A DNA stretch of 64,000 nucleotides from Acinetobacter sp. HY1485 (GTDB lineage: Bacteria; Pseudomonadota; Gammaproteobacteria; Pseudomonadales; Moraxellaceae). Position 1 is the first letter of the stretch. Each line of letters opens with the position of its first letter. The stretch covers positions 230,611 to 294,610 of the forward strand of contig NZ_JANKZG010000003.1 in NCBI RefSeq assembly GCF_027568475.1, read 5' to 3'. This document shows, in pieces, positions 1 through 10,087 of this stretch. The translations under genes and the position numbers were made by a program. The notes beneath the pieces are model-generated. The model was not told where the DNA came from, made no database searches, and saw nothing but the letters and a program-made list of their open reading frames with translations.

Positions 1-1010
1 TTTAAAATTTGCTCACGACCTTTGATATCAGGCAAACCAACCATCACTTGACGGTCAAAACGCCCCGGACGAAGTAATGCTTTATCAAGTACGTCCGCAC
101 GGTTAGTTGCAGCAATAACAATAATACCTTCATTGCCTTCAAAACCGTCCATCTCAACGAGCATTTGGTTGAGTGTTTGCTCACGCTCATCATGACCACC
201 ACCTGTACCTGAACCACGGTGACGACCCACTGCATCAATCTCATCAATAAAGATAATACATGGCGCATGACGTTTTGCTTGTTCAAACATATCACGTACA
301 CGAGAAGCACCAACACCCACAAACATTTCAACAAAATCTGAACCTGAAATGCTAAAGAAAGGTACTTTAGCTTCGCCAGCAATGGCTTTAGCAAGTAATG
401 TTTTACCTGTTCCCGGTGGTCCAACCATCAGTACACCTTTTGGAATAGATGCACCTAAGCGTTTAAATTTTGCTGGATCTTTTAAAAAGTCTACAATTTC
501 AACTACTTCTTGTTTTGCTTCGTCACAGCCAGCAACATCACCAAAATTTACTTTAATTTGGTCTTCTGCCAACATTTTTGCTTTTGACTTACCAAAACTC
601 ATTGGACCATTTTTACCACCAGCACCACCGCCCATGTTACGCATAAAGAACATGAACAAGCCGATAATTAAAATCACAGGGAAACTTGCAATGAGTAACT
701 GCATCAAAACACCCTGACGCTGAGGTGCTGCACCCTCAACCACCACGCTGTTTTTAATTAAACTTGGCATGAGTTCAGGATCTTGTACCGCAGGGCGAAT
801 ACTTTCGAAATCCGTACCATTCTTTTTTTCGCCAGTGATTTTTTCGCCATCAATGGTGACTTGTTTAATTTGACCGGCATTAACCGCAGAAACAAACTCT
901 GAATAGTTCATTTGTGAGGTTTTGTCGTGACTTCCGAGGTTACTGAAAATTAAGATCAGCACTCCGAGTATCACAAGCCACAACACGGCATTTTTGAAGA
1001 GATCGCTCAA
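1..1010 (-). CDS. ftsH: ATP-dependent zinc metalloprotease FtsH (5' part; 3' end outside window)
   Basis: Membrane-anchored AAA+ protease that degrades misfolded membrane proteins and short-lived regulators. About 336 N-terminal residues are visible. They hold a first membrane segment at about residues 8-25, a periplasmic stretch, a second membrane segment near 108-125, a Gly-rich linker, Walker A GPPGTGKT near 196-203, Walker [12 protein letters not shown] and the second region of homology ending in RPGRFDRQV. The zinc-protease domain with HEXGH lies beyond position 1. The only start that fits is TTG at 1010 (MSDLFKNAV), with GGGAA about ten bases upstream; there is no ATG nearby in frame. 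It lies downstream of rlmE on the same strand, the usual rlmE-ftsH pair of gammaproteobacteria. Identity is certain from the AAA motifs; the start is inferred. Confidence 0.95.
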   Translation of the reverse strand, partial: MSDLFKNAVLWLVILGVLILIFSNLGSHDKTSQMNYSEFVSAVNAGQIKQVTIDGEKITGEKKNGTDFESIRPAVQDPELMPSLIKNSVVVEGAAPQRQGVLMQLLIASFPVILIIGLFMFFMRNMGGGAGGKNGPMSFGKSKAKMLAEDQIKVNFGDVAGCDEAKQEVVEIVDFLKDPAKFKRLGASIPKGVLMVGPPGTGKTLLAKAIAGEAKVPFFSISGSDFVEMFVGVGASRVRDMFEQAKRHAPCIIFIDEIDAVGRHRGSGTGGGHDEREQTLNQMLVEMDGFEGNEGIIVIAATNRADVLDKALLRPGRFDRQVMVGLPDIKGREQIL

Positions 1011-1126
1011 AGCTTTATTCCCATATCATCAATCTAGTTTTTTGCCTTACTGTTAAGACAGATTTTTAAATCCGAGTAAAACACTCAAGATAAACCTTGC
1101 CTAATTTTTCCCGACTTGGCAAGTCG

Positions 1127-1774
1127 TTACAAAGACTTTTTACGCCCTTGCCCTATCAGAAACACTTCTTTAGAACGTGCACGAGAGGCTGCAGGTTTCG
1201 CTGTTTTAAGTACGTCGAAAGTATCAACCACTTGTTTACGAAACTCGTCAAATCCTGTGCCTTGAAACACTTTAACAACAAACTGTCCTTTTTGATCAAG
1301 GACTTTTTGAGCAAAATCGAGCGCAAGTTCACATAAATAAATTTGACGTGGCTGATCAACAGACTTATTACCTGATGTATTGGGGGCCATATCTGAAATT
1401 ACAATGTCTACCTTACGTCCATCTAAAATATTTAATAGTTTTTCAAATACTTCTTGCTCGCGAAAGTCACCTTGTAAAAAGGTTACATCAGGCAGTGCAT
1501 CCATTTCTAAAATATCAGATGCCACAACAAGCCCTTTTGTACCTACAAGTTTTCCTGCAATTTGTGACCAACTTCCTGGTGCTGCACCAAGGTCAACCAC
1601 TGTCATTCCAGGTTTAATCAGCTTATATTTTTCTTGAATTTCAAGAAGTTTATAGGCAGCACGTGCACGATAACCTTCTTTCTGCGCTTTTTTTACAAAA
1701 GGGTCATCAAGATGTTCTCTCATCCACGCACGACTACTTTTAGATAACTTTTGGTTGGTAATGCGTGTTGCCAT
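1127..1774 (-). CDS. rlmE: 23S rRNA (uridine-2552-2'-O)-methyltransferase RlmE (FtsJ/RrmJ)
   Basis: SAM-dependent enzyme that methylates the 2'-OH of U2552 in the A loop of 23S rRNA, a late step in 50S assembly. The 215-residue protein has the SAM motif VDLGAAPGSWSQ near residues 60-70 and the K-D-K-E tetrad in YRARAAYKL, SDMAPN, VKVFQGTGF and SRARSKEVF. The frame could open at a TTG three codons earlier (1783), but ATG 1774 is preceded by GAAG and gives the normal family N-terminus MATRITNQK. It is followed by ftsH on the same strand and is divergent from yhbY, a conserved neighbourhood. Confidence 0.96.
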   Translation of the reverse strand: MATRITNQKLSKSSRAWMREHLDDPFVKKAQKEGYRARAAYKLLEIQEKYKLIKPGMTVVDLGAAPGSWSQIAGKLVGTKGLVVASDILEMDALPDVTFLQGDFREQEVFEKLLNILDGRKVDIVISDMAPNTSGNKSVDQPRQIYLCELALDFAQKVLDQKGQFVVKVFQGTGFDEFRKQVVDTFDVLKTAKPAASRARSKEVFLIGQGRKKSL

Positions 1775-2029
1775 AATCTTCAAAATTCATAAACATCAAT
1801 ATTGTATTGTACGAAAAAAACAAGGTTCTTGCAGTAAGCAACGACATGAGTTTTTCTGATTGTAATTATCGTTTTCGCAACAATAATAAAATCACTGACC
1901 TTTGCAATTTATCATACTTTTAACATGGGTCAGTTATATAATTGTTTATTTTATCAGCTTTTATGAGTTTTTTATACTTTATAAGGTACAATTTGATATA
2001 CTGCAACGCTTTTTAAAATAGGTTGACTC

Positions 2030-2353
2030 ATGGCAAATTTATCCATTCAAGAACGCAAACGTTTACGCCAAATTGGGCATGCGCTAAATCCTGTTGTGAT
2101 GCTTGGTACGCACGGTGTAAGCGAAAGCGTTGTTGAAGAAACATTACGTGCGCTTAATGACCACGAACTTATTAAAGTTAAAATTGCAGGCGAAGACCGT
2201 GAAGCACGCGTGCAGGCAATGGACGAACTTGCACAAAAAACAGGTGCTGAAGTCGTTCAAAAAATTGGTAAAATTGCACTGCTTTATAAAAAAGCACCGC
2301 AACAAAATGCCAAACTTTCTAATCTTGTTCGTCACGCACACGTTTCTAACTAA
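2030..2353 (+). CDS. yhbY: YhbY (CRS1-YhbY/CRM family) ribosome-associated RNA-binding protein
   Basis: Small KH-like RNA-binding protein associated with pre-50S particles. The 107 residues match the family from the N-terminal LSIQERKRLRQIGHALNPVVMLGTHG segment onward, including the GxxG-type loop (GTHGVSE) and the EVVQKIGKIALLYKKA strand. It is divergent from rlmE, the usual arrangement, with about 250 bases between them. TATACT at about 2000 could be a -10, but no convincing -35 was seen. The next gene starts three bases after the stop, so the two are probably co-transcribed. Confidence 0.93.
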   Translation: MANLSIQERKRLRQIGHALNPVVMLGTHGVSESVVEETLRALNDHELIKVKIAGEDREARVQAMDELAQKTGAEVVQKIGKIALLYKKAPQQNAKLSNLVRHAHVSN

Positions 2354-2356
2354 GCT

Positions 2357-2887
2357 ATGGCAAGTTATGAGCTTCAGGCATTTTCGCGTTTTAGCGATGT
2401 AAGCATTGTAGGTGCTTTAGAATCGCAAGGCACAACGCTTAACGTTGGATTTTGGCTACGCGATCCACTTCAACTTATTGAATGGCAAACGCCTTGTGAG
2501 ACTGTTCGACAAGATTTTCTTTGGGAAAATACGTGTTTTGAACTTTTTATTGGCGTTAAAAATGAAGATTTTTACCGTGAAGTGAACCTATCACCTTCTC
2601 AAGCATGGCAATGCTATCAATTTGAAGAATATCGTTATCCTGAAACCATGCCACCTGAGCATGCAAATGATATTGACCTTGTGGGTTTAAAACGCACGCA
2701 TTACGGTATCAATGCCACAATAGATTTAGCGTTATTTATGGCAACACATCAACTAAAATGGGATGATCTTTTTTTAGGAATGTATGTTGTGCTCAAGACA
2801 ACTCAAGGCAAACAATATTTTGCAATGCAACATAGTAGCCCTGAAGCAGATTTTCATAACAAACGAGATTGGTTACATACATTTTAA
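2357..2887 (+). CDS. DOMON-like / family 9 carbohydrate-binding-like protein of unknown function
   Basis: A 176-residue soluble protein with no signal peptide or membrane segment. The pattern (WENTCFELFIGV near residue 55, then FYREVNLSPSQAWQCYQFEEYR and a beta-rich C-terminal half) resembles the DOMON-like domain annotated in Acinetobacter and related to CBM9 folds. No catalytic motif is visible. It follows yhbY by three bases and ends at a strong hairpin, so it is the last gene of that transcript. The family assignment is by recall of the pattern and the function is unknown. Confidence 0.7.
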   Translation: MASYELQAFSRFSDVSIVGALESQGTTLNVGFWLRDPLQLIEWQTPCETVRQDFLWENTCFELFIGVKNEDFYREVNLSPSQAWQCYQFEEYRYPETMPPEHANDIDLVGLKRTHYGINATIDLALFMATHQLKWDDLFLGMYVVLKTTQGKQYFAMQHSSPEADFHNKRDWLHTF

Positions 2888-2910
2888 AAGTGGGCATTGT
2901 GCCCACTTTT
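2886..2910. terminator. Bidirectional rho-independent terminator
   Basis: Ten-base stem AAAAGTGGGC / GCCCACTTTT around ATTGT, followed by TTATTTTTT. It lies between two convergent genes and its A/T flanks fit use on both strands. Confidence 0.85.
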
Positions 2911-3450
2911 TTATTTTTTATCGTCTTTTACTTTATGCCATGCTTCTTTGGCATTTTCTTTAGTGCGCTCTAACGCTTCTGATACATGTTCTTTATGTTT
3001 AGAAACATCTTCCTTAATTTCTTTAGAAAATTTAGATACTTCATTAAGTAAAGAATTAAATTCAATTTTTGCAACTTCTTTTAATTCAACCAAATCATCT
3101 TGAGATAATGTAAATTTATCTCGAAACTCATCAAAACGCGTTAGAAAATCAGCTTTAAATTCTTGCATTTGTGCTTGGAATGAGGCGTTGGCACCTTTTG
3201 CGTCAGATTCAGCTTTTTCTTTAATGTCTTGGATTTTTTCACTTGCCTCTTCTTTTACAGCCTCCACCTTGGGCTCAACTGTTTCTTTAGCATCCTCTAT
3301 TTTGGACTCAACGGTATCTTTTACATTTTGAGCTTGTTCTTTAACTGCATCCACTTTAGGTTCAACTGTTTCTTTTGCTTCAACTTTAATTTCTGCAGTC
3401 TTATCGTGAGTTTGTGTTTTTACATCTTTTAGTTGGTTTTCAATTGACAT
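2911..3450 (-). CDS. LEA-like / apolipoprotein-like K/E-rich helical protein
   Basis: The 179-residue protein is very rich in Lys and Glu and has no signal peptide or membrane segment. Residues about 20-90 are built of imperfect repeats of the type ETVEPKV(D/E)AVKE, with a heptad/undecad spacing like group 3 LEA proteins. The second half is a longer predicted amphipathic coiled coil. The frame can open at 3501, but ATG 3450 (MSIENQL) has a clear AGAGG ribosome-binding site, so I use it. By analogy with hydrophilins it could protect cells in drying or osmotic stress; that is inference from composition only. It is a single gene convergent with the DOMON-like gene. Confidence 0.75.
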   Translation of the reverse strand: MSIENQLKDVKTQTHDKTAEIKVEAKETVEPKVDAVKEQAQNVKDTVESKIEDAKETVEPKVEAVKEEASEKIQDIKEKAESDAKGANASFQAQMQEFKADFLTRFDEFRDKFTLSQDDLVELKEVAKIEFNSLLNEVSKFSKEIKEDVSKHKEHVSEALERTKENAKEAWHKVKDDKK

Positions 3451-3569
3451 AATAACCTCTATTTCTATGTTTTGTTTATAAGATTTAACATAGCAGAGCA
3501 CTTAATTTTACGCTATTAATCTTAATATTTTTTTACAGAAATTAAAAACTTATCTTTAATTTTAATTTC

Positions 3570-3598
3570 TAGACATTCATGATTACTGTGCGTACAAT
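3570..3598 (+). promoter_or_regulatory. Candidate sigma70 promoter of carAB
   Basis: TAGACA (3570-3575) and TACAAT (3593-3598) are separated by exactly 17 bases. They lie about 100 bases before carA, in the only intergenic space upstream of the operon. Confidence 0.6.
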
Positions 3599-3699
3599 AC
3601 GTTTTTAAGTTACAAGCAAGCCACCTTAAAAAGTCTGTTTTCTACACACTTTTCGCTTTGTCTTGCCCTTTTACAGCTTAAAAAATTAGGAGCTTTGTG

Positions 3700-4836
3700 T
3701 TGAGCACCACTGCCATTTTAGCCCTTGCCGACGGTACTGTTTTTAAAGGAACATCCATTGGCGCAACAGGGTCAACGACTGGAGAAGTCGTTTTCAATAC
3801 TGCCATGACTGGCTATCAAGAAATTTTAACCGACCCAAGTTATGCACAACAAATTGTGACATTAACTTATCCGCATATTGGAAATACAGGGTGTAACGAA
3901 GAAGACGTTGAGTCTGGTCGTATTCACAAAGTATGGGCAAACGGTTTAATTATTCGCGATCTTCCGCTTTTACACAGTAATTTTCGTGCAGAACAATCAC
4001 TTAGTGATTATCTAAAAGCACAAAACGTTGTGGCAATTGCAGATATTGATACTCGAAAGCTCACACGAATCCTCCGACAAAAAGGTGCTCAAAACGGTTG
4101 TATTCTTGCAGGTGAAAATATAACCGAAGAACAAGCAATTGCAAAAGCACGTGAATTTGGCGGTTTAAATGGTTTAGATCTTGCAAAAGAATGTTGTGAT
4201 CCAAAAGGTTTTGAATGGACGGAAGGCTCATGGCAACTTGGACACGGATTTAACACACCCGAAACAAAATTTCATGTTGTTGCATATGACTATGGCGTAA
4301 AAACAAATATTTTACGCATGTTGGTAGACCGTGGCTGTAAATTAACTGTTGTTCCTGCTCAAACTTCAGCAAAAGACGTTCTCGCACTTAATCCAGATGG
4401 TGTTTTCTTATCAAATGGTCCTGGTGATCCAGCAGCATGTGATTATGCCATTGAAGCTGTAAAAACAATTGTAAATACCACTGATATTCCTGTATTTGGT
4501 ATTTGCTTAGGGCATCAAATTTTAGCACTCGCATCTGGGGCTAAAACTATCAAAATGAATCATGGACATCACGGTGCAAACCATCCTGTTCAAGATTTAG
4601 AAACTAAAAAAGTGATGATTACTTCTCAAAACCATGGTTTTGCGGTTGATGAAAACACATTACCTGAAAATTTAAAAGCAACTCACAAATCGTTGTTTGA
4701 TCAAACATTGCAAGGAATCCATCGTACGGATAAACCTGCATTTAGTTTCCAAGGTCACCCTGAGGCAAGCCCAGGACCACACGACTGTGCCCCACTTTTC
4801 GATCATTTTATCGAACTTATTGAAGCATCTAAGTAA
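3700..4836 (+). CDS. carA: Carbamoyl-phosphate synthase small (glutaminase) subunit
   Basis: Releases ammonia from glutamine for carbamoyl phosphate synthesis by CarB, feeding arginine and pyrimidine pathways. The N-terminal CPSase domain ([21 protein letters not shown]) is followed by a class I glutamine amidotransferase domain with the nucleophile Cys in FGICLGHQ and the His/Glu pair in [13 protein letters not shown]. Length (378) is normal. No ATG start exists: GTG at 3697 or TTG at 3700. TTG 3700 is seven bases after AGGAG, and a UUG start is also known for E. coli carA, so I choose it. carB follows after 11 bases. Confidence 0.97.
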   Translation: MSTTAILALADGTVFKGTSIGATGSTTGEVVFNTAMTGYQEILTDPSYAQQIVTLTYPHIGNTGCNEEDVESGRIHKVWANGLIIRDLPLLHSNFRAEQSLSDYLKAQNVVAIADIDTRKLTRILRQKGAQNGCILAGENITEEQAIAKAREFGGLNGLDLAKECCDPKGFEWTEGSWQLGHGFNTPETKFHVVAYDYGVKTNILRMLVDRGCKLTVVPAQTSAKDVLALNPDGVFLSNGPGDPAACDYAIEAVKTIVNTTDIPVFGICLGHQILALASGAKTIKMNHGHHGANHPVQDLETKKVMITSQNHGFAVDENTLPENLKATHKSLFDQTLQGIHRTDKPAFSFQGHPEASPGPHDCAPLFDHFIELIEASK

Positions 4837-4847
4837 GGACTCAGACC

Positions 4848-7800
4848 ATGGCTAAACGTACGGATATCAAAAGTATTTTAATTATTGGTGCAGGACCAAT
4901 TGTAATTGGTCAGGCGTGTGAGTTTGACTATTCAGGTGCGCAGGCATGTAAAGCATTACGTGAAGAAGGTTACCGCGTTATTTTGGTAAACTCTAACCCT
5001 GCAACCATCATGACTGATCCTTCAATGGCAGATGCAACCTATATTGAGCCAATTACATGGCAAACGGTTGCACGTATTATTGAAAAAGAACGTCCTGATG
5101 CTGTACTACCGACAATGGGTGGGCAAACAGCACTTAACTGTGCACTTGCATTAGATGCTAACGGCGTCTTAGAAAAATATAATGTAGAACTCATTGGTGC
5201 ATCAAAAGAAGCGATTGAAAAAGCAGAAGATCGTAAACTTTTTGATGAGGCAATGAAAAAAATTGGTCTTGAATGTCCGCGTGCTGCTGTTGCAGAAACA
5301 ATGGAAGAAGCACTTAACATTCAAGCAGGTTTTGGTTTTCCTGTCATTATTCGTCCATCTTTTACAATGGGTGGTTCTGGCGGTGGTATTGCGTATAACC
5401 GTGAAGAATTTTTAGAAATTTGTGAACGTGGTTTTGAACTTTCACCAACCCATCAGCTTTTAATTGATGAGTCATTGATTGGTTGGAAAGAATACGAAAT
5501 GGAAGTGGTTCGTGATAAAAACGACAACTGCATTATCGTATGTTCTATTGAAAACTTTGACCCAATGGGCGTCCACACAGGTGACTCTATTACTGTTGCC
5601 CCTGCACAAACTCTCACAGACAAAGAATACCAACTTATGCGTAATGCATCGGTTGCAGTATTGCGTGAGATTGGTGTAGAAACAGGGGGTTCTAACGTTC
5701 AGTTTGGTATCAATCCAAAAGATGGACGTATGGTCATTATTGAAATGAACCCACGTGTATCACGTTCATCTGCTTTGGCATCTAAAGCAACAGGTTTTCC
5801 AATTGCTAAAATTGCGGCAAAACTTGCTGTAGGTTATACCCTAGATGAGCTTAAAAACGATATTACAGGTGGTATTACCCCTGCTTCATTTGAACCTGCA
5901 ATTGACTATGTGGTAACAAAAATTCCTCGCTTTAACTTCGAGAAATTTCCACAAGCAGAACCTGTACTCACTACACAGATGAAATCTGTGGGTGAAGTAA
6001 TGGCAATTGGTCGTAACTTCCAAGAATCTATGCATAAAGCATTACGTGGCTTAGAAGTGGGTGCATGCGGTTTTGATGAAAAAATTGATGCAGATACACC
6101 AAATGCTAAAGAGAAAATTTTAGTTGAGCTTAAAGTACCAGGACCTGAGCGTATTTGGTATGTCGCAGATGCATTCCGTCATGGCTTTAGCTTAGATGAA
6201 GTATTTGAAGCGACTAAAATTGACCGTTGGTTCCTTATTCAAATTCAAGACATCATCAACACAGAATCACAAGTCAAAACACTTGGTTTTGGTGATTTAA
6301 CGGCAGAAAATATCCGTACATTTAAACGTAAAGGATTATCTGATTTACGTATTGCCAACTTGATGGGAATTTCACAAAAACAATTCCGTAAACAACGTTG
6401 GAACTTAGGCGTTTATCCTGTTTACAAACGTGTAGATACCTGTGCGGCTGAGTTTGAATCAGGTACGGCTTACATGTACTCAACGTACGATGAGGAATGT
6501 GAAGCAAATCCATCAGACCGTAATAAAATTATGGTGATTGGTGGTGGTCCAAACCGTATTGGTCAGGGTATTGAGTTTGATTACTGCTGTGTTCATGCTG
6601 CACTTGCAATGCGTGAAGATGGTTATGAAACCATTATGGTCAACTGTAACCCCGAAACCGTATCAACCGATTATGACACATCAGATCGTTTGTACTTTGA
6701 ACCTGTAACGCTTGAAGATGTACTTGAAATTGTACGTACAGAAAAGCCAAAAGGTGTAATTGTACAATACGGTGGTCAAACACCACTTAAATTGGCACGT
6801 GCTTTAGAAGAAGCAGGTACACCAATTATTGGTACATCACCAGATGCAATTGACCGTGCAGAAGACCGTGAACGTTTTCAACAAATGATTCAGCGTCTAC
6901 AACTGCGTCAGCCTAATAACAGCATTGTTAAATCGGCAGAAGAAGGTATTGCTGAGGCATCTAAAGTTGGCTATCCACTTGTTGTACGCCCATCTTACGT
7001 ACTCGGTGGTCGTGCAATGGAAATTGTATATAACGAAGATGAGCTTAAACGCTACCTCCGTGAAGCTGTACAAGCCTCTAACGAAGCCCCTGTTCTACTT
7101 GACCATTTCTTAAACTCAGCGATTGAAGTTGACGTAGATTGTGTCTCTGATGGTAAAGATGTGGTCATTGGCGGGATTATGCAACACATTGAAGAAGCAG
7201 GTATTCACTCAGGTGATTCAGCTTGTTCAATCCCACCTTACTCATTATCACAAGATGTACAAGATGAAATGCGTCGCCAAACGGTTGCAATGGCAAAAGA
7301 ACTTGGTGTAATTGGTTTAATGAACGTACAGTTTGCTGTAAAAGGCAATGATGTGTACATTCTTGAAGTTAACCCACGTGCATCACGTACTGTACCATTT
7401 GTATCAAAATGTATTGGCGAATCTTTAGCAAAAGTGGCTGCACGTTGTATGGCAGGTATTTCTTTAGTTGAGCAAGGCTTCACCAAAGAGATTATTCCAA
7501 AGCATTTTTCTGTAAAAGAAGCGGTATTCCCGTTTGCTAAATTCCAAGGTGTAGACCCAATGCTTGGACCTGAGATGAAATCTACAGGTGAAGTGATGGG
7601 GGTTGGTCAAACATTTGGCGAAGCATTTTATAAAGCTGTTTTAGGCTCTAACGAACGCTTACCAGGTCTACCAACCGATGGTGAAATCAAACGTGCGTTC
7701 TTATCTGTACGTGACTCTGACAAACAAGATGTTGTCAAAGTTGCCAAACAGCTTGCAAATTACGGCTTTAAACTTGTTGCAACAGGTGGTACGCATCAAG

Positions 7801-8081
7801 TAATTACTAATGCAGGATTAGACTGCCAGCGTATTAATAAAGTGACAGAAGGTCGTCCGCATATCGTAGATAGCTTGAAAAATGGTGAAATACACCTTAT
7901 TGTCAATACAACTGAAGGCAAACAAGCGCAATACGACTCTGCTGCAATCCGTCGTGCTGCTTTACAAGGTAAAGTTTATTACACGACAACAATCAGCGGT
8001 GCTGAGGCAGTTTGCCAAGCATTTGCTGTTCAATTGCCAATGGATGTATATCGCTTGCAAGATTTAAACGCAACTAGCTAA
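4848..8081 (+). CDS. carB: Carbamoyl-phosphate synthase large subunit
   Basis: ATP-dependent subunit that makes carbamoyl phosphate from bicarbonate, ammonia from CarA and two ATP. The 1077 residues show the family's internal duplication: two ATP-grasp halves, each opening with a nucleotide-binding segment ([20 protein letters not shown] near residue 11; [19 protein letters not shown] near 562), and a C-terminal MGS-like allosteric domain (residues about 940-1077, including ATGGTHQVI). Metal-ligand motifs [18 protein letters not shown] and [15 protein letters not shown] are intact in both halves. It forms an operon with carA and ends at a strong terminator before greA. Confidence 0.98.
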   Translation: MAKRTDIKSILIIGAGPIVIGQACEFDYSGAQACKALREEGYRVILVNSNPATIMTDPSMADATYIEPITWQTVARIIEKERPDAVLPTMGGQTALNCALALDANGVLEKYNVELIGASKEAIEKAEDRKLFDEAMKKIGLECPRAAVAETMEEALNIQAGFGFPVIIRPSFTMGGSGGGIAYNREEFLEICERGFELSPTHQLLIDESLIGWKEYEMEVVRDKNDNCIIVCSIENFDPMGVHTGDSITVAPAQTLTDKEYQLMRNASVAVLREIGVETGGSNVQFGINPKDGRMVIIEMNPRVSRSSALASKATGFPIAKIAAKLAVGYTLDELKNDITGGITPASFEPAIDYVVTKIPRFNFEKFPQAEPVLTTQMKSVGEVMAIGRNFQESMHKALRGLEVGACGFDEKIDADTPNAKEKILVELKVPGPERIWYVADAFRHGFSLDEVFEATKIDRWFLIQIQDIINTESQVKTLGFGDLTAENIRTFKRKGLSDLRIANLMGISQKQFRKQRWNLGVYPVYKRVDTCAAEFESGTAYMYSTYDEECEANPSDRNKIMVIGGGPNRIGQGIEFDYCCVHAALAMREDGYETIMVNCNPETVSTDYDTSDRLYFEPVTLEDVLEIVRTEKPKGVIVQYGGQTPLKLARALEEAGTPIIGTSPDAIDRAEDRERFQQMIQRLQLRQPNNSIVKSAEEGIAEASKVGYPLVVRPSYVLGGRAMEIVYNEDELKRYLREAVQASNEAPVLLDHFLNSAIEVDVDCVSDGKDVVIGGIMQHIEEAGIHSGDSACSIPPYSLSQDVQDEMRRQTVAMAKELGVIGLMNVQFAVKGNDVYILEVNPRASRTVPFVSKCIGESLAKVAARCMAGISLVEQGFTKEIIPKHFSVKEAVFPFAKFQGVDPMLGPEMKSTGEVMGVGQTFGEAFYKAVLGSNERLPGLPTDGEIKRAFLSVRDSDKQDVVKVAKQLANYGFKLVATGGTHQVITNAGLDCQRINKVTEGRPHIVDSLKNGEIHLIVNTTEGKQAQYDSAAIRRAALQGKVYYTTTISGAEAVCQAFAVQLPMDVYRLQDLNATS

Positions 8082-8099
8082 TCCGTTTTACTGAAAGGT

Positions 8100-8128
8100 C
8101 CCGTCACCTTCTCGGTGGCGGGATTTTT
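8100..8128 (+). terminator. Rho-independent terminator after carB
   Basis: Nine-base stem CCCGTCACC / GGTGGCGGG (one G-T pair), loop TTCTC, followed by ATTTTTT. It separates carAB from greA. Confidence 0.85.
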
Positions 8129-8158
8129 TATTTTTATATCCCAATTTTGGAGGACAAC

Positions 8159-8635
8159 ATGCAACGTTATCCTATGACACCTGAAGGCAAAGAAGCCTTA
8201 GAGAAAGAACTACAACATTTAAAAACTGTTGATCGACCACGTATTATTCAAGCCATTGCCGAAGCACGCGAGCATGGCGATCTAAAAGAAAATGCAGAAT
8301 ACCATGCAGCTCGTGAGCAACAAGGTTTCTGTGAAGGTCGTATCCAAGATATTGAGGGTAAACTTGGTGCTTCTCAAGTTATTGATGTAACAACACTTGA
8401 AAAAAACGGTCGTGTGGTGTTTGGTGTTACTGTAACAATTGAAAACTTAGATACAGAAGAGCAAAAAACCTACAAGATTGTGGGTGATGACGAAGCTGAT
8501 TTTAAAGCAAATAAAATCTCAATTAACTCACCTATTGCGCGTGGTCTACTCGGTAAAAATGAAGGCGATGACGTTAAAATTACAACACCACAAGGTGAAG
8601 TAGAATACGAACTTATTAGCGTTAAATACCTATAA
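8159..8635 (+). CDS. greA: Transcription elongation factor GreA
   Basis: Rescues backtracked RNA polymerase by stimulating cleavage of the nascent RNA. The 158 residues contain the N-terminal coiled coil with the acidic tip ([20 protein letters not shown] region near 32-50) and the C-terminal FKBP-like domain ([12 protein letters not shown] to the end). The frame extends to a TTG at 8147, but that codon overlaps the GGAGGA ribosome-binding site of ATG 8159 ([10 protein letters not shown]), which is the family start. It is separated from carB by a terminator, so it should have its own promoter or depend on read-through. Confidence 0.97.
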   Translation: MQRYPMTPEGKEALEKELQHLKTVDRPRIIQAIAEAREHGDLKENAEYHAAREQQGFCEGRIQDIEGKLGASQVIDVTTLEKNGRVVFGVTVTIENLDTEEQKTYKIVGDDEADFKANKISINSPIARGLLGKNEGDDVKITTPQGEVEYELISVKYL

Positions 8636-8640
8636 TTTAA

Positions 8641-8666
8641 AGCCTCCTTATTAGGGGGCTTTTTTA
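8641..8666 (+). terminator. Rho-independent terminator after greA
   Basis: Stem AGCCTCCT / AGGGGGCT with loop TATT, then a run of six to seven T. Its T-run overlaps the stop end of the convergent alkyltransferase-like gene. Confidence 0.8.
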
Positions 8667-8975
8667 TGGCATCCATTGGTACTGTTTTAATTTTACACGC
8701 CAATCTATTACTTCCACACCTTCTACAATCAAACGTTGTTGCTGTTCTTCACGGTTAATGCCACCCTTTTCACCTAAAATACTAATTTTGCCTTGTGAGT
8801 TAATTACTCGATGCCATGGAAGATCACTTTTAGGGTCTAAATGCTTTAAAACATACCCCACTAAACGTGCATGTTTAGGTAATCCTGACATACGTGCAAT
8901 TTGTCCATAAGTTGCGACCTTACCTTTTGGAACCAAGGCTACAGTTTCTAAAATTTGACAGTGTAACTCTTTCAT
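8664..8975 (-). CDS. Alkyltransferase-like (ATL) DNA repair protein, MGMT family without the acceptor Cys
   Basis: The 103-residue protein is the DNA-binding domain of the O6-alkylguanine-DNA alkyltransferase family: helix-turn-helix with VATYGQIARMSGLPKHARLVG and the active-site motif. That motif reads PWHR at residues 53-56, with Trp54 in place of the acceptor Cys of PCHR. This is the hallmark of ATL proteins (such as E. coli YbaZ, S. pombe Atl1), which bind O6-alkylguanine and hand it to nucleotide excision repair. It has no alkyl transfer residue, so it should not be annotated as ogt. It is convergent with greA and downstream of acpP, behind the acpP terminator. Confidence 0.9.
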   Translation of the reverse strand: MKELHCQILETVALVPKGKVATYGQIARMSGLPKHARLVGYVLKHLDPKSDLPWHRVINSQGKISILGEKGGINREEQQQRLIVEGVEVIDWRVKLKQYQWMP

Positions 8976-8983
8976 TTCTCTTC

Positions 8984-9015
8984 CATAAAAAAAGCCACGA
9001 AAGTTCGTGGCTTTT
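8984..9015 (-). terminator. Rho-independent terminator of acpP
   Basis: Eleven-base perfect stem AAAAGCCACGA (8990-9000) / TCGTGGCTTTT (9005-9015) with a four-base loop. Read on the minus strand it ends in a T-run just after acpP. Confidence 0.88.
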
Positions 9016-9031
9016 ATCTAAAAACGAGGAA

Positions 9032-9268
9032 TTAACCTAATTTTTTAGATACGTAGTCAATCGCAGATTGAACAGTTGTTAATTCGTTAGAATCTTCATC
9101 TGGAATTGTGATGTCAAAATCGTTTTCGAAAGACATAACAAGCTCAACTAGATCTAAAGAATCAGCACCTAAGTCATCTGTGAAAGATGCTTCGTTTTTG
9201 ATTTCTTCAGCATTCATGCCTAATTGTTCTGCAACTGCTTGTTTAACGCGTAGTTCGATATCGCTCAC
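9032..9268 (-). CDS. acpP: Acyl carrier protein
   Basis: Carries growing fatty acyl chains on 4'-phosphopantetheine. The 78-residue acidic protein has the attachment Ser37 in GADSLDLVE and the usual four-helix length. It is last in the yceD-rpmF-fabD-fabG-acpP order on the minus strand, with an 84-base gap after fabG that may hold its own promoter, as expected for a very abundant protein. A strong terminator follows. Confidence 0.98.
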   Translation of the reverse strand: MSDIELRVKQAVAEQLGMNAEEIKNEASFTDDLGADSLDLVELVMSFENDFDITIPDEDSNELTTVQSAIDYVSKKLG

Positions 9269-9352
9269 AGGAAAATCTCCTCATTGCTTGTGGCGTTTTA
9301 ATTGCCGTTAGTTTAATTGAATATCAAAAAATTTGAAAGTTTATTGCTTGGC

Positions 9353-10087
9353 TTACGCCATATATAAGCCACCATTTACATGCAATACATTGCCTGTAAT
9401 GTAACTAGATTTTTCACTCGCCAAAAAGCTCACCGCATTGGCAATATCTTGTGGCTCACCAAAACGACCTAAAGCCACTTGTTCGTTCATTTTTTTACAA
9501 ATGTCTTCACTTAAATGTGCAGTCATTTCTGTTGAAATAAAACCAGGTGCAACACTGTTTACAGTAATCTGACGACTGCCCATCTCTTTTGCCAAACTAC
9601 GACCAAACGCTTCCATACCTGCTTTTGCCGCAGAATAGTTTGCTTGACCTGGGTTTGCAAGATGTGCAACAACCGAGCTGATATTGATGATACGACCAAA
9701 ACGGGCACGTGCCATACCTTTAAGTACACGCTTAGACAAACGATATACTGCTTTAAGATGAATATTTAAAATATCATCCCAATCATCTTCGCTCATACGT
9801 AGTAGTAAGCCATCACGCGTAATACCTGCGTTGTTTACCAATACCAATACTGCACCGTGTTCCTTTTCAATATGAGAAACAAGATTTTCAATTGCATCAG
9901 CATCACGTACATCTAATACAGCACCAGCACCATTTTCGGCAAACTGTGCTGTTAATTTCTCTGCCCCTGCTTCAGACGTTGCTGTACCGACAACAAAAAA
10001 ACCGTCTTGAATAAGTTGTTGAGCGATGGCTGCGCCAATCCCTCGGCTTGCACCTGTTACTAGGGCAACTTTACGTTCTTGTGTCAT
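9353..10087 (-). CDS. fabG: 3-oxoacyl-[acyl-carrier-protein] reductase
   Basis: NADPH-dependent reduction of 3-oxoacyl-ACP, the first reduction of each fatty acid elongation cycle. It is a 244-residue short-chain dehydrogenase with the TGASRGIG cofactor motif near residues 12-19, NNAG, the catalytic Ser in INISSV and Tyr-x-x-x-Lys in NYSAAK. Its ATG overlaps the fabD stop codon in ATGA, so the two are translationally coupled. Confidence 0.97.
   Translation of the reverse strand: MTQERKVALVTGASRGIGAAIAQQLIQDGFFVVGTATSEAGAEKLTAQFAENGAGAVLDVRDADAIENLVSHIEKEHGAVLVLVNNAGITRDGLLLRMSEDDWDDILNIHLKAVYRLSKRVLKGMARARFGRIINISSVVAHLANPGQANYSAAKAGMEAFGRSLAKEMGSRQITVNSVAPGFISTEMTAHLSEDICKKMNEQVALGRFGEPQDIANAVSFLASEKSSYITGNVLHVNGGLYMA

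Noticed and set aside
44..424. 126-residue minus-strand ORF inside ftsH
   Set aside because: It is a shadow frame; the FtsH frame has all AAA motifs across the same bases.
1085..1126. Terminator after rlmE (CGACTT/AAGTCG hairpin near 1118-1132)
   Set aside because: The stem overlaps the stop region, has a very small loop and no T-run on the minus strand.
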